DNA of 27,902 bases from positions 1 to 27,902 of the forward strand of contig JBAQUF010000075.1 of NCBI GenBank assembly GCA_049297375.1. Direction: 5' to 3'. A model generated the notes under the pieces. That model saw only the letters and a program-made list of their open reading frames with translations, searched no databases and was not told the origin of the DNA. Positions within the stretch are counted from its first letter, which is position 1; each line of letters starts with the position of its first letter. The position numbers were made by a program, and so were the translations under genes. The stretch comes from JAAZNV01 sp049297375 (GTDB lineage Bacteria; Patescibacteriota; WWE3; UBA101185; UBA10185). Shown in pieces: positions 8,401 to 15,635 of the stretch.

Positions 8401-8736
8401 GCTTATATGCTTCAGGAAATGTTAACAATAAAATCAGATGATATGTTGGGAAGAGTTCAAGCATTTAGTGCGCTAATACAAGGAAATGAAATACCGGGGG
8501 CTACAGTTCCAGAGACATTTAAACTTCTTGTTAGAAAATTAAATGGTCTTGGACTTGGACTTGAGGCATATTCATCAGAAGAATCTTCTGATGAAAAAGA
8601 AGATGATTCAAAGGAAGTGAAGGAAGATACGTTGGAAACTGAAAGTATTGCTCAAGACGGAGTAATAGACGTAAAAGAATTAGAAGAAGCCGGTGTTGAA
8701 GAAATTAAAGAAGATGTAGAAAGTTCTGAGGAATAA
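5404..8736 (+). CDS. rpoB: RNA polymerase beta subunit RpoB
   Basis: Catalytic beta subunit of RNA polymerase, 1110 residues, shorter than the 1342 of E. coli because lineage inserts are absent. The N-terminus has the usual LPLPNLVGVQLESFEW. The rifampicin region is recognisable at about 377-404, with D385, and H, R, S and L at the positions of E. coli H526, R529, S531 and L533. The active-centre segment GRHGNKGVIS and the C-terminal GGKAQFGGQRFGEMEVW are intact. Odd points: R431 occupies the place of the usual Glu in CPxETPEGPN, NPLGVPSRMN is replaced by SSEAVLKRMN (869-878), and a strongly acidic tail of about 54 residues follows the conserved core. It heads an operon with rpoC, rpsL, rpsG and fusA. 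No rplJ/rplL precede it. Confidence 0.98.
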   Translation: MRETFLKRKIALPLPNLVGVQLESFEWLKKEGLKEVLDELGTIEDNSGRGWILTLSNPRVGKENITISEAMRTGRTYDAQWYVDAKIEDPITKKQKTQEIYMGDIPLMTERGTFIINGVERIIISQLIRSEGVLFGGEFSPVTGQYLAGAKVLPRSGVWLEFETSRTGVITLRIDRKRKITATTLLRIFGLDNDDDIRSAFESVETNPEVNFTEATLAKDPAANFDEACLEIYKKMRPGEPLVLDNAKALVHAMFFNKRRYSMGAVGRFKLNQVLGLDFPNDPKHRLLQLEDLIKILSRIISLNNGNGDPSDVDFLGNRRVKSMGELLQWQMRVGFLRMEKNIKERMSLAPRDRLPDPSILISPRAIAAAVHAFFATGQLSQLHDQQNPLTALDHLRRLSVLGPGGLTKERASFSVRDVHNSYFGRICPARTPEGPNVGLINYMSLYAKVNEYGFLETPYIKLEKDSKGKVKLTDEVVYLAAYDEENVHITDQSIEVDDSGYIVDTQVPLRRGGEFFLGDVSLADYIEVVPAQVLGVVAGLVPFVQNDEVTRITMGTQQMSQAVPLIRPERPIVGTGIEEEVARNTNALVVAEENGVVDYADAEKVVVKYLSSGKNKKVEYNAKKFVQTNSGTCYNQVVKVVTDQKVKKGDTLIEGPSVDDGEIAIGTNVKVAYMIYKGLEFEDGIIISDRLVKEDVLTSIHISDYVISVQETKLGSEEITRDIPNVSEDTLRNLDENGVVAIGSKVKSGDVLVGKVAPKGEVDLTAEERLLRAIFGEKAKDVRDTSLRMPHGEHGVVIGVKKVTKEDNESLPAGTIEEITVYVAQQKKIEIGDKLAGRHGNKGVISAVVPAVDMPTLLDGTPIDIVFSSEAVLKRMNVGQILEASLGAVGKKLGKFYEIPALQRIPEEKLIEEFKKAGFPVSGKMKLVDGRTGECYHNEIVVGDSYILKLVHMSEEKMHARSTGSYSLITQQPLGGKAQFGGQRFGEMEVWALEAYGAAYMLQEMLTIKSDDMLGRVQAFSALIQGNEIPGATVPETFKLLVRKLNGLGLGLEAYSSEESSDEKEDDSKEVKEDTLETESIAQDGVIDVKELEEAGVEEIKEDVESSEE

Positions 8737-8738
8737 AC

Positions 8739-11700
8739 ATGAGAGATATAACTAAACTAAAAGATTTTGATGCATTAAGAATATATCTTGCCTCAAGCAA
8801 TGAAATATTGGAGTGGTCTTATGGTGAAATAACAAAGCCAGAAACAATAAACTACAGAACTTTTAAAGCAGAAAGAGACGGGCTGTTTGATGAAAGAATA
8901 TTTGGACCTTCCAAAAACTACGAATGTTATTGTGGAAAGTATAAAGGAATAAGATACAAAGGTGTAATTTGTGATAAATGTGGCGTTGAGGTTACACATA
9001 ATAGGGTAAGAAGAGAAAGAATGGGTCACATAAAATTAGCATCTCCTATTGCTCATGTTTGGTTTTTTAAAGGCATTCCATCAAAAATGGCACTTCTTCT
9101 TGATTTAACACCAAGAAATGTTGAATCAGTCGTTTATTTTGCATCATTCATTGTTACAGAAATTGACGAAAAGAATAAAGCAAAAGCAATATCTCAAGTT
9201 GGAAAAGATTTAGAAGTTACTAAAGCATCTCTTCAAAAAGAATTAGATGTACAAATGAAAGAAACTGAAAAAGAACTTGCAGGTATTTCAAAGATAAAAG
9301 ATGAAATGAAAGCAAAGGAAGAAGAGTTAAAGATTAGACAAAAAATACAAAAGATAAAAACTGCTTATGATAAGAAAGTTGAAGAACAAGAAAAGAAATT
9401 CAAACTTATTCAAAAGAAAATTGAAAGTGTAAGCCTTCATTCTGTAATTTCAGAAAATGAATATATTTCTCTTATTTCTTATTTAGATAAATACTGCAAA
9501 TTAGAAATTGGAGCAGATGCTTTAAAAGGAATTTTAAATAAGACTGATTTAAATGTTCTTGCAGAACAGTTGAGAGAACAACTTGAAAGCGCTAAGGGAC
9601 AGAAAGCCCAAAAGATTGCAAAAAGATTTGGAGTTGTTGACCAGTTTAGAAGAGCAGGCATTACTCCTGACAGAATGATTATGGACGCAATTCCTGTAAT
9701 TCCACCAGATTTAAGACCTATGGTTCAGCTTGATGGTGGAAGGTTTGCAACATCTGATCTTAATGACTTGTATAGAAGACTAATTAATAGAAACAATAGA
9801 TTAAAAAGACTTTTAGATCTTGGGGCGCCAGAAATTATTGTTAGGAATGAAAAAAGAATGCTTCAAGAATCAGTTGATGCTTTGTTTGACTCATCAAAGA
9901 GGAGAAAGAAAGCAAGAACTACTACAAGAGGAAAGGAACTTAGATCTCTTGCAGATATGATAAAAGGAAAGCAAGGAATATTTAGACTTAACCTTCTTGG
10001 AAAAAGAGTAGATTACTCAGGAAGAGGAGTCATCATAAATGGTCCTGACCTTAAACTTAATGAGTGTGGTATTCCAAAAGAAATGGCTCTTGAGTTGTTT
10101 AAGCCAATGGTTTTAAGAGAAATATTAAAGAGAGGTTACGCACCTAATGTTAAAAGTGCAAAATTCTTCCTTGATACAAGAGTTCCAGAGGTTTGGGATA
10201 TTCTAGAAGAAGTTGTTGCAGGTTACCCAGTACTATTAAATAGAGCACCTACTCTTTGGAGGCTTGGTATTCAAGCATTTTATCCAAAACTTGTGGAGGG
10301 TAATGCAATTAGACTTCCTCTTGTTGTATGTACAGGATTTAATGCTGACTTTGATGGCGACCAAATGGCTGTTCATGTGCCTCTTTCACCAAAGGCAATA
10401 CAAGAAGCTAAGGAAGTAATGATATCTTCAAATAATCTTCTTAATCCTTCTAATGGATCACCAATATCCATTCCTACAAAGATTATGTTGTTTGGTGTTT
10501 ATTACATAACATCCATTGATGAAAAGTTACCAGTTTTAAATAAAGTTTACGCTGATGAAACAGAAATGATGTATGCAATGGACGTAAATAATGAAATTGA
10601 TTTAAGACAATTAGCAAAAGTTAGATTAAATGATGAAATTTTAGAAACAACTCCGGGAAGAGTTATCTTTAACAAAGTTGTACCAGAAAAGTATGGGTAT
10701 ATTAATGATGCCATGGACAAAAAGAGAATAAATGCTTTGTTAACAAAAGTGTTAAGAGAAGATCCTAATGAAGTTGCTGTTAAGTTGATTGACGATATTA
10801 AAGACATTGGACTTAAATATGGAACTATTTGTGGTCAATCGGTATCACTTGCTGATATTGAGATTCCATCAAATAGAAATGCAATTATTAATGAAGGTAA
10901 GAAACAAGTTGCTGAAGTAGACGGCTACTTTAGAAGAGGTTTAATTACCAAGTCAGAAAGAAGAAAACAAAATGAAGATATTTGGAATAAGATAATAGCA
11001 GAAGTTGATAGTGCTGTTTGGGAAAATCTTAAAGAAGATAACCCAGTTAAGATTTTAGTTAAGTCAGGGTCTACAAAAGCTTCTAGAGACCAAGTCAAAC
11101 AGCTTGCTGGAATGAAAGGTCTTGTTGCCGATCCTACTGGTAGAGTTGTTGAAATTCCAATATTTGGAAACTTTAAACTTGGACTTTCAGCTCTTGAATA
11201 CTTTGTTGCATCAAGAGGAGCAAGAAAAGGACTTGTTGACAAGGGTTTGAAAACTGCAGATGCAGGGTATTTAACAAGAAGACTTGTTGATGTTTGTCAG
11301 GACGTGATAGTTAGAGAAGAAGATTGTGGTACATCTGAAGGTAGAGAAATGATTGTTGGAAAAGGTACTCTTCTTCAAACATTCTCCGATAGAGTAATTG
11401 GGAGGATCCTAGCAAAGGATGCTAAAGCTGGAAATAAGGTAATAGTAAAAGCAGATACATATCTAACTGAATTAGACGTTGCAGAAATTGAAAAAGCAGG
11501 AATAGATAAGATTATTATTAGATCTCCAATGCATTGTGAAGCAAGAAGAGGGATTTGTGCAAAGTGTTATGGCGCTGATCTTATGACCGGAAAACCTGTT
11601 AATGTTGGAACAGCAGTTGGAGTTGCAGCAGCTCAATCAATTGGAGAACCAGGAACTCAGCTTACAATGAAGACATTCCACTCTGGAGGTATTGTTGGAA

Positions 11701-12407
11701 AAGATATAACTCAAGGTTTACCAAGAGTAGAAGAACTTGTTGAAGCAAGGGCTCCTAAGTTCTTATCAGTTATGAGTGAAATGTCAGGATCTGTAAGAAT
11801 CGAAAAGAATGGGGATGAAAGAAAGATAGTTGTAATTCCTTCTGATCCTGGTGAAGAAGTTGTTGAATACTCCATTGATCCTATTGAAGAAATACTAGTA
11901 AAAGATGGAGAGCTTGTTGGAAAAGGTCAAAAATTGACAAATGGAAATTTGAACTTAAGCGATTTATATAGAACTGTTGGTGTTGATGAAACAAAAAGGT
12001 ACATTATTGAAGAAGTTCAGGGTGTGTATGCATCTCAAGGTGTTGCCATTAACGACAAACACTTGGAAACTGTTGTAAAGCAGATGTTCAACCATGTAAG
12101 AATTGAAGAAACAGGTGATACAGAATTTATGTCAGGAGAGCTTGTAACAAGAGCAAGATTTGATGAAGAAACAGAAAGAGTTGTTGCAAGTGGTGGTACC
12201 CCTGCAACCGGGAAACTAATAATGCTTGGTATTACAAAAGCTGCTCTTCATACAGATAGTTGGATGTCAGCAGCATCATTTATTCACACAAGCAATGTAT
12301 TGACCGATGCAGCTTGTTCTGGTAAGGTTGATTACCTTATGGGTCTAAAAGAAAATGTAATTATTGGAAAGTTGATTCCCACAGGGGAAAGAGCCAGAAT
12401 AGACTAA
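8739..12407 (+). CDS. rpoC: RNA polymerase beta' subunit RpoC
   Basis: Beta' subunit carrying the catalytic metal site, 1222 residues. Seen in order are the N-terminal zinc ligands C63, C65, C78 and C81; a long charged, coiled-coil-like stretch (about 145-225); the clamp/rudder region ending RGKELRSLADMIKGKQG; the active site NADFDGDQ (535-542) with three Mg-binding aspartates; the second zinc site C863, C933, C940, C943; and the trigger loop TMKTFH (976-981). W507 stands where E. coli has H430 in APTLHRLG, and K978 replaces the usual Arg (E. coli R933). The ATG lies 2 nt after the rpoB stop, with GAGGAA just upstream, so the two large subunits are co-translated. Beta and beta' are separate genes, not fused. 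Confidence 0.98.
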   Translation: MRDITKLKDFDALRIYLASSNEILEWSYGEITKPETINYRTFKAERDGLFDERIFGPSKNYECYCGKYKGIRYKGVICDKCGVEVTHNRVRRERMGHIKLASPIAHVWFFKGIPSKMALLLDLTPRNVESVVYFASFIVTEIDEKNKAKAISQVGKDLEVTKASLQKELDVQMKETEKELAGISKIKDEMKAKEEELKIRQKIQKIKTAYDKKVEEQEKKFKLIQKKIESVSLHSVISENEYISLISYLDKYCKLEIGADALKGILNKTDLNVLAEQLREQLESAKGQKAQKIAKRFGVVDQFRRAGITPDRMIMDAIPVIPPDLRPMVQLDGGRFATSDLNDLYRRLINRNNRLKRLLDLGAPEIIVRNEKRMLQESVDALFDSSKRRKKARTTTRGKELRSLADMIKGKQGIFRLNLLGKRVDYSGRGVIINGPDLKLNECGIPKEMALELFKPMVLREILKRGYAPNVKSAKFFLDTRVPEVWDILEEVVAGYPVLLNRAPTLWRLGIQAFYPKLVEGNAIRLPLVVCTGFNADFDGDQMAVHVPLSPKAIQEAKEVMISSNNLLNPSNGSPISIPTKIMLFGVYYITSIDEKLPVLNKVYADETEMMYAMDVNNEIDLRQLAKVRLNDEILETTPGRVIFNKVVPEKYGYINDAMDKKRINALLTKVLREDPNEVAVKLIDDIKDIGLKYGTICGQSVSLADIEIPSNRNAIINEGKKQVAEVDGYFRRGLITKSERRKQNEDIWNKIIAEVDSAVWENLKEDNPVKILVKSGSTKASRDQVKQLAGMKGLVADPTGRVVEIPIFGNFKLGLSALEYFVASRGARKGLVDKGLKTADAGYLTRRLVDVCQDVIVREEDCGTSEGREMIVGKGTLLQTFSDRVIGRILAKDAKAGNKVIVKADTYLTELDVAEIEKAGIDKIIIRSPMHCEARRGICAKCYGADLMTGKPVNVGTAVGVAAAQSIGEPGTQLTMKTFHSGGIVGKDITQGLPRVEELVEARAPKFLSVMSEMSGSVRIEKNGDERKIVVIPSDPGEEVVEYSIDPIEEILVKDGELVGKGQKLTNGNLNLSDLYRTVGVDETKRYIIEEVQGVYASQGVAINDKHLETVVKQMFNHVRIEETGDTEFMSGELVTRARFDEETERVVASGGTPATGKLIMLGITKAALHTDSWMSAASFIHTSNVLTDAACSGKVDYLMGLKENVIIGKLIPTGERARID

Positions 12408-12408
12408 T

Positions 12409-12825
12409 ATGCCAACGATTAATCAGCTCTTAAGAAGAGCTAGGAAAACAAAAGTTAAGAAGGCAAAAACACCCGCTTTAAAAGAGGCCTTTAATACTAA
12501 AAGAAGAAGGGTGAAAAAGCACAATAGTCCTCTAAAGAGGGGAGTTGTTTTATTGGTTAGAACCTCAACTCCTAAGAAGCCAAACTCTGCTTTGAGAAAA
12601 GTTGCAAGAGTAAGATTATCAAACAGAAGAGAAATTACAGCTTACATTCCAGGAGAAGGACACAATCTTCAAGAACACTCCGTTGTTATAGTAAAAGGTG
12701 GAAAGGTTCAAGATCTTCCTGGTATAAAATATGAAATAGTTAGAGGAACAGCAGATCTTGCTGGAGTTGAAGGAAGAAAAACATCAAGATCAATTTATGG
12801 AGTAAGAAAGCCTAAGGAGAAATAA
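12409..12825 (+). CDS. rpsL: 30S ribosomal protein S12
   Basis: uS12, part of the decoding centre of the small subunit. STPKKPNSALRK contains K56, equivalent to E. coli K43. GEGHNLQEHS and QDLPGIKYEIVRG follow. The residue matching E. coli K88 is glutamine here (Q101, codon CAA at 12709-12711); the neighbouring D102, the usual methylthiolated Asp, is kept. Between PALKEAF and PLKRG there are about 13 extra, highly basic residues compared with E. coli, giving 138 residues in total. The ATG follows the rpoC stop by one base, and S7 follows, preserving the classic str-operon order rpsL-rpsG-fusA-tuf. Confidence 0.97.
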   Translation: MPTINQLLRRARKTKVKKAKTPALKEAFNTKRRRVKKHNSPLKRGVVLLVRTSTPKKPNSALRKVARVRLSNRREITAYIPGEGHNLQEHSVVIVKGGKVQDLPGIKYEIVRGTADLAGVEGRKTSRSIYGVRKPKEK

Positions 12826-12827
12826 TT

Positions 12828-13295
12828 ATGAGGGGTAAAAGAGCAAAGAAAAGACCATTAAATCCAGATCCAATTTTTAAATCAAAAGTTGTAGCTAGAA
12901 TGATTAGTGTTGTTATGACAAGAGGAAAGAAAAGTGTTGCTAGAGAAATTGTTTATGGAGCAATTAAGAAACTAAATGAAGATGAAAAAGAAGCCTTAAG
13001 AATGTTTGAACAAGCAGTAAAAAATGTAATGCCTCAGCAAGAAGTTAGATCAAGAAGAGTTGGTGGTGCTACGTATCAAGTTCCAATTCCACTTAAGCAT
13101 GACAGATCAGAAGCACTAGCTGTAAGGTGGATAGTGGGTGCAGCAAGATCAAAAAAGGGTAAGCCAGTAGTAGAAAGATTACATAATGTACTGGTAGACT
13201 CTTATCAAAATGTTGGTGATGCTACCAAAAAGAGAGATGATGTACACAAGATGGCTGAAGCCAATAGAGCATTTGCACATTTTGCAAGATTTTAA
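12828..13295 (+). CDS. rpsG: 30S ribosomal protein S7
   Basis: uS7 nucleates assembly of the 30S head by binding the 3' major domain of 16S rRNA and lines the E-site mRNA exit. The 155 residues match family length. The N-terminus RGKRAKKRPLNPDP, the central RSRRVGGATYQVPIP and the C-terminal KRDDVHKMAEANRAFAHF are diagnostic. GGAGA at 12816-12820 is a good Shine-Dalgarno sequence 7 nt before the ATG. It lies 2 nt after rpsL and 33 nt before fusA. In E. coli S7 represses its own str operon through the rpsL-rpsG gap; with only 2 nt here, that site cannot exist in the same form. Confidence 0.97.
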   Translation: MRGKRAKKRPLNPDPIFKSKVVARMISVVMTRGKKSVAREIVYGAIKKLNEDEKEALRMFEQAVKNVMPQQEVRSRRVGGATYQVPIPLKHDRSEALAVRWIVGAARSKKGKPVVERLHNVLVDSYQNVGDATKKRDDVHKMAEANRAFAHFARF

Positions 13296-13328
13296 TTATA
13301 ATTTCCTGACATTGGAGAAAATATAAAC

Positions 13329-15416
13329 ATGGTTGAAAGTATAAATAAAAAATATCCTTTAGAGAAGATTAGAAACATAGGAATTATTGCTCATATTGAT
13401 GCAGGTAAAACTACTACCACTGAAAGAATCCTTTTTTATACAGGGAAGTCTCATAAGATTGGAGATATTGATGAAGGAAATACTCAAATGGATTGGATGG
13501 CTCAAGAGAGAGAAAGAGGAATTACTATCACATCTGCTGCAACTACATGCTTTTGGAAGGATTGCAGAATAAATATAATAGATACCCCAGGACACGTTGA
13601 TTTTACAGCAGAAGTTGAAAGATCCTTAAGAGTCTTAGATGGAGGGGTTATTATTCTTGATGGTTCACAAGGAGTTGAACCACAATCAGAAACTGTTTAT
13701 AGACAAGCTCAAAAGTATGATGTTCCATTGCTATTTTTTGTAAATAAACTAGATAAAGTTGGTGGTGATTTTTATATGTCAGTTAAGTCCGTTGCAGAAA
13801 AACTTACCAACAAAGGAGTAGTAGTTCAGCTTCCTATTGGTCTTGAAAATACATTTGAAGCAGTGATCGATCTTGTTGAAATGAAAGCATATAAGTTTGA
13901 AGGTGCTGGTGGAGAAAAAGTAGTTGAGTTTGAAATACCAGCAGACATGGTAGAAGAAGCAAAGAAGTACAGGTCAATGATGGTAGAAAAAGTAGCTGAA
14001 GCAGATGATAAGCTAATTGAAAAATATCTTGCTGGAGAAGAGTTAACAAAGGAAGAAATAAAGCAAGGATTAAGAGATTTAACTGTTAAGGCTGAAATTT
14101 ATCCAATATTTTGCGGTGCTTCCCTTTCAAATAAAGGTGTTCAAAAAGTTCTTGATGGTGTTGTTGATTATCTTCCTTCTCCAAAAGACAAGCCGGATAT
14201 AGCTGGAATTAGAGAAGGAACAGATGAACAAATGTTTCTTAAAGCAGATGATAACGGACCTTTTGTTGCACTTGCATTTAAGATTCAAACAGATCCGTAC
14301 GTTGGAAGACTTACATATATAAGAGTCTATTCTGGAAAGATAACATCTGGTTCTTATGTTCATAACTCTACTGCAGATAGAAAAGAAAGATTAGGAAGAA
14401 TTCTTTTAATGCATGCAAATCATAGAGAAGAAATAAAAGAAATTACTGCAGGGGAAATTGGAGCAGGTGTAGGTCTTGAAGCTATAACAGGAGACACTCT
14501 TTGTTTAGAAGATAACAAAATTGTTCTTGATAAAATTAGTTTTGCAGAACCTGTTATTGGCATTGTTGTGGAGCCAAAAACTAAGGCTGATAGAGATAAA
14601 ATGGGTCAGGTAATAAAGAAATTCTTAGAAGAAGATCCTACTCTTGCTATAAAAACAAATATTGAAACTGGACAAACACTTTTGTATGGAATGGGCGAAC
14701 TTCATCTTGAAATTATTGTAGACAGAATGAAAAGAGAATTTAATCTTGAAGTAAATACTGGTACTCCTCAGGTTGCATACAGAGAAACAATTAGAAAAGC
14801 AGTGGAGTCAGAAGGAAAGTATATTAGACAAACAGGTGGTAGGGGACAATACGGCCATGTTGTCATCAAGGTTGAACCTCTTGAAAGAGGAGAGGGTGTT
14901 AAATTTGTTGATAAAATTGTTGGTGGTGCTATTCCAAGGGAATACATACCAGCTGTTGAAAAAGGGATCAAAGAAGCCTCAGAAAGTGGTGTTATTGCAG
15001 GTTATCCATTTGTGGATTTTCAAGCTACTCTTGTTGATGGTTCATTTCACGAAGTGGACTCTTCAGAAATGGCATTTAAGATGGCAGCTATTGAAGCCTT
15101 AAGACAAGCTCAAAGAGCAGGGGATACTTTTCTTCTTGAACCTATTATGAAGGTTGAAGTTATTGTTGCTGAAGATTTCATGGGGGATGTAATTGGTAAT
15201 ATTTCTTCAAAGAGAGGAAAGATTGATTCTACAGAGCAAAGGGGTAATGCAAGAATTATCGTTGCTAGAGTTCCTCTTGCAGAAATGTTTGGTTATGCTA
15301 CTGAACTAAGGGGAATGACCCAGGGAAGAGGCTCTTTTACCATGGAACCAAGCCATTATGAAGAGGTACCATCCAATATTGCAGAAGGTTTAAGCAAGGA
15401 TAACGTTAGGCATTAA
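13329..15416 (+). CDS. fusA: Elongation factor G
   Basis: Translocation GTPase that moves tRNAs and mRNA through the ribosome and takes part in ribosome recycling. The 695 residues carry the G1 loop AHIDAGKT (21-28), switch I ending RGITITSAATT (63-73), G3 DTPGH (85-89) and G4 NKLDK (139-143). The domain IV stretch GGRGQYGHVVIK and a C-terminal domain V containing RGMTQGRGSF mark it as EF-G rather than LepA or a tetracycline-protection protein. GGAGAA lies about 12 nt before the ATG. It is the last gene of the rpoB-fusA group; the 219 bp to tuf hold no clear terminator, so read-through into tuf is possible. Confidence 0.98.
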   Translation: MVESINKKYPLEKIRNIGIIAHIDAGKTTTTERILFYTGKSHKIGDIDEGNTQMDWMAQERERGITITSAATTCFWKDCRINIIDTPGHVDFTAEVERSLRVLDGGVIILDGSQGVEPQSETVYRQAQKYDVPLLFFVNKLDKVGGDFYMSVKSVAEKLTNKGVVVQLPIGLENTFEAVIDLVEMKAYKFEGAGGEKVVEFEIPADMVEEAKKYRSMMVEKVAEADDKLIEKYLAGEELTKEEIKQGLRDLTVKAEIYPIFCGASLSNKGVQKVLDGVVDYLPSPKDKPDIAGIREGTDEQMFLKADDNGPFVALAFKIQTDPYVGRLTYIRVYSGKITSGSYVHNSTADRKERLGRILLMHANHREEIKEITAGEIGAGVGLEAITGDTLCLEDNKIVLDKISFAEPVIGIVVEPKTKADRDKMGQVIKKFLEEDPTLAIKTNIETGQTLLYGMGELHLEIIVDRMKREFNLEVNTGTPQVAYRETIRKAVESEGKYIRQTGGRGQYGHVVIKVEPLERGEGVKFVDKIVGGAIPREYIPAVEKGIKEASESGVIAGYPFVDFQATLVDGSFHEVDSSEMAFKMAAIEALRQAQRAGDTFLLEPIMKVEVIVAEDFMGDVIGNISSKRGKIDSTEQRGNARIIVARVPLAEMFGYATELRGMTQGRGSFTMEPSHYEEVPSNIAEGLSKDNVRH

Positions 15417-15478
15417 CTTTCCATTTTTAAGTATTATAGGTGTTTGTGCGAAAAAGCCTTGATTTTTGGATTCTTATT

Positions 15479-15488
15479 TGGTTAACTA
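15479..15488 (+). repeat. First copy of a 10-bp direct repeat in the tuf leader
   Basis: TGGTTAACTA is found here and again at 15582-15591. Its GTTAAC core is palindromic, so in RNA the two copies can pair with each other over all ten positions if two G-U pairs are allowed. The second copy overlaps the 3' strand of the P2 helix of the leader, so the two pairings exclude each other. Confidence 0.6.
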
Positions 15489-15581
15489 GGTCTTGCTTTA
15501 GTAAATGTTTTTAGGTTAAAATAACGCCATTCTGATCGGAAGCGAGCGTTCTTTAAAAAGAACATTCACACACGTCCAGAA

Positions 15582-15591
15582 TGGTTAACTA
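15582..15591 (+). repeat. Second copy of a 10-bp direct repeat in the tuf leader
   Basis: Exact copy of 15479-15488. Its first three bases are also the end of the P2 strand (15577-15584), and the rest lies between P2 and P1. Confidence 0.6.
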
Positions 15592-15621
15592 TAAACCTAA
15601 ATTTGTAATTTATTTGACCGA

Positions 15622-15629
15622 AAGGAAGG
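15622..15629 (+). promoter_or_regulatory. Strong Shine-Dalgarno sequence of tuf
   Basis: AAGGAAGG ends 6 nt before the tuf ATG and is among the strongest ribosome binding sites in the window, where many genes have none. This fits the high expression expected for EF-Tu. Confidence 0.75.
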
Positions 15630-15635
15630 TTAAAA

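Larger units (their letters stand above)
15417..15635 (+). promoter_or_regulatory. Structured 5' leader of tuf
   Basis: Non-coding, with three nested complementarities upstream of tuf. P1 is TTTAGGTT (15510-15517) with AACCTAAA (15594-15601). P2 is CCATTCTG (15527-15534) with CAGAATGG (15577-15584), extendable by a G-U pair. P3 is a terminal hairpin around GTTCTTT (15548-15554) and AAAGAAC (15557-15563). A 10-nt direct repeat, TGGTTAACTA (15479-15488 and 15582-15591), is self-complementary if two G-U pairs per helix are allowed, so its copies could pair and displace P2. A Shine-Dalgarno sequence (15622-15629) follows. No U-tract follows P1, so this is not a simple terminator. There is no tRNA cloverleaf. 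Promoter elements are unclear; TATTAT at 15432-15437 is one weak -10 candidate. Function unknown. Confidence 0.6.

Noticed and set aside
15535..15580. Resemblance of GATCGGAAG...CACACGTC in the tuf leader to a common sequencing adapter
   Set aside because: The two pieces are interrupted by a hairpin and differ in several bases, and both lie within helices whose partners are outside the adapter-like text. Chance similarity is more likely than contamination.
15417..15635. A tRNA gene before tuf, as in many bacteria
   Set aside because: There is no T-loop GGTTCGAATCC-like sequence, no 7-bp acceptor stem at the right distance and no CCA end; the helices do not form a cloverleaf.
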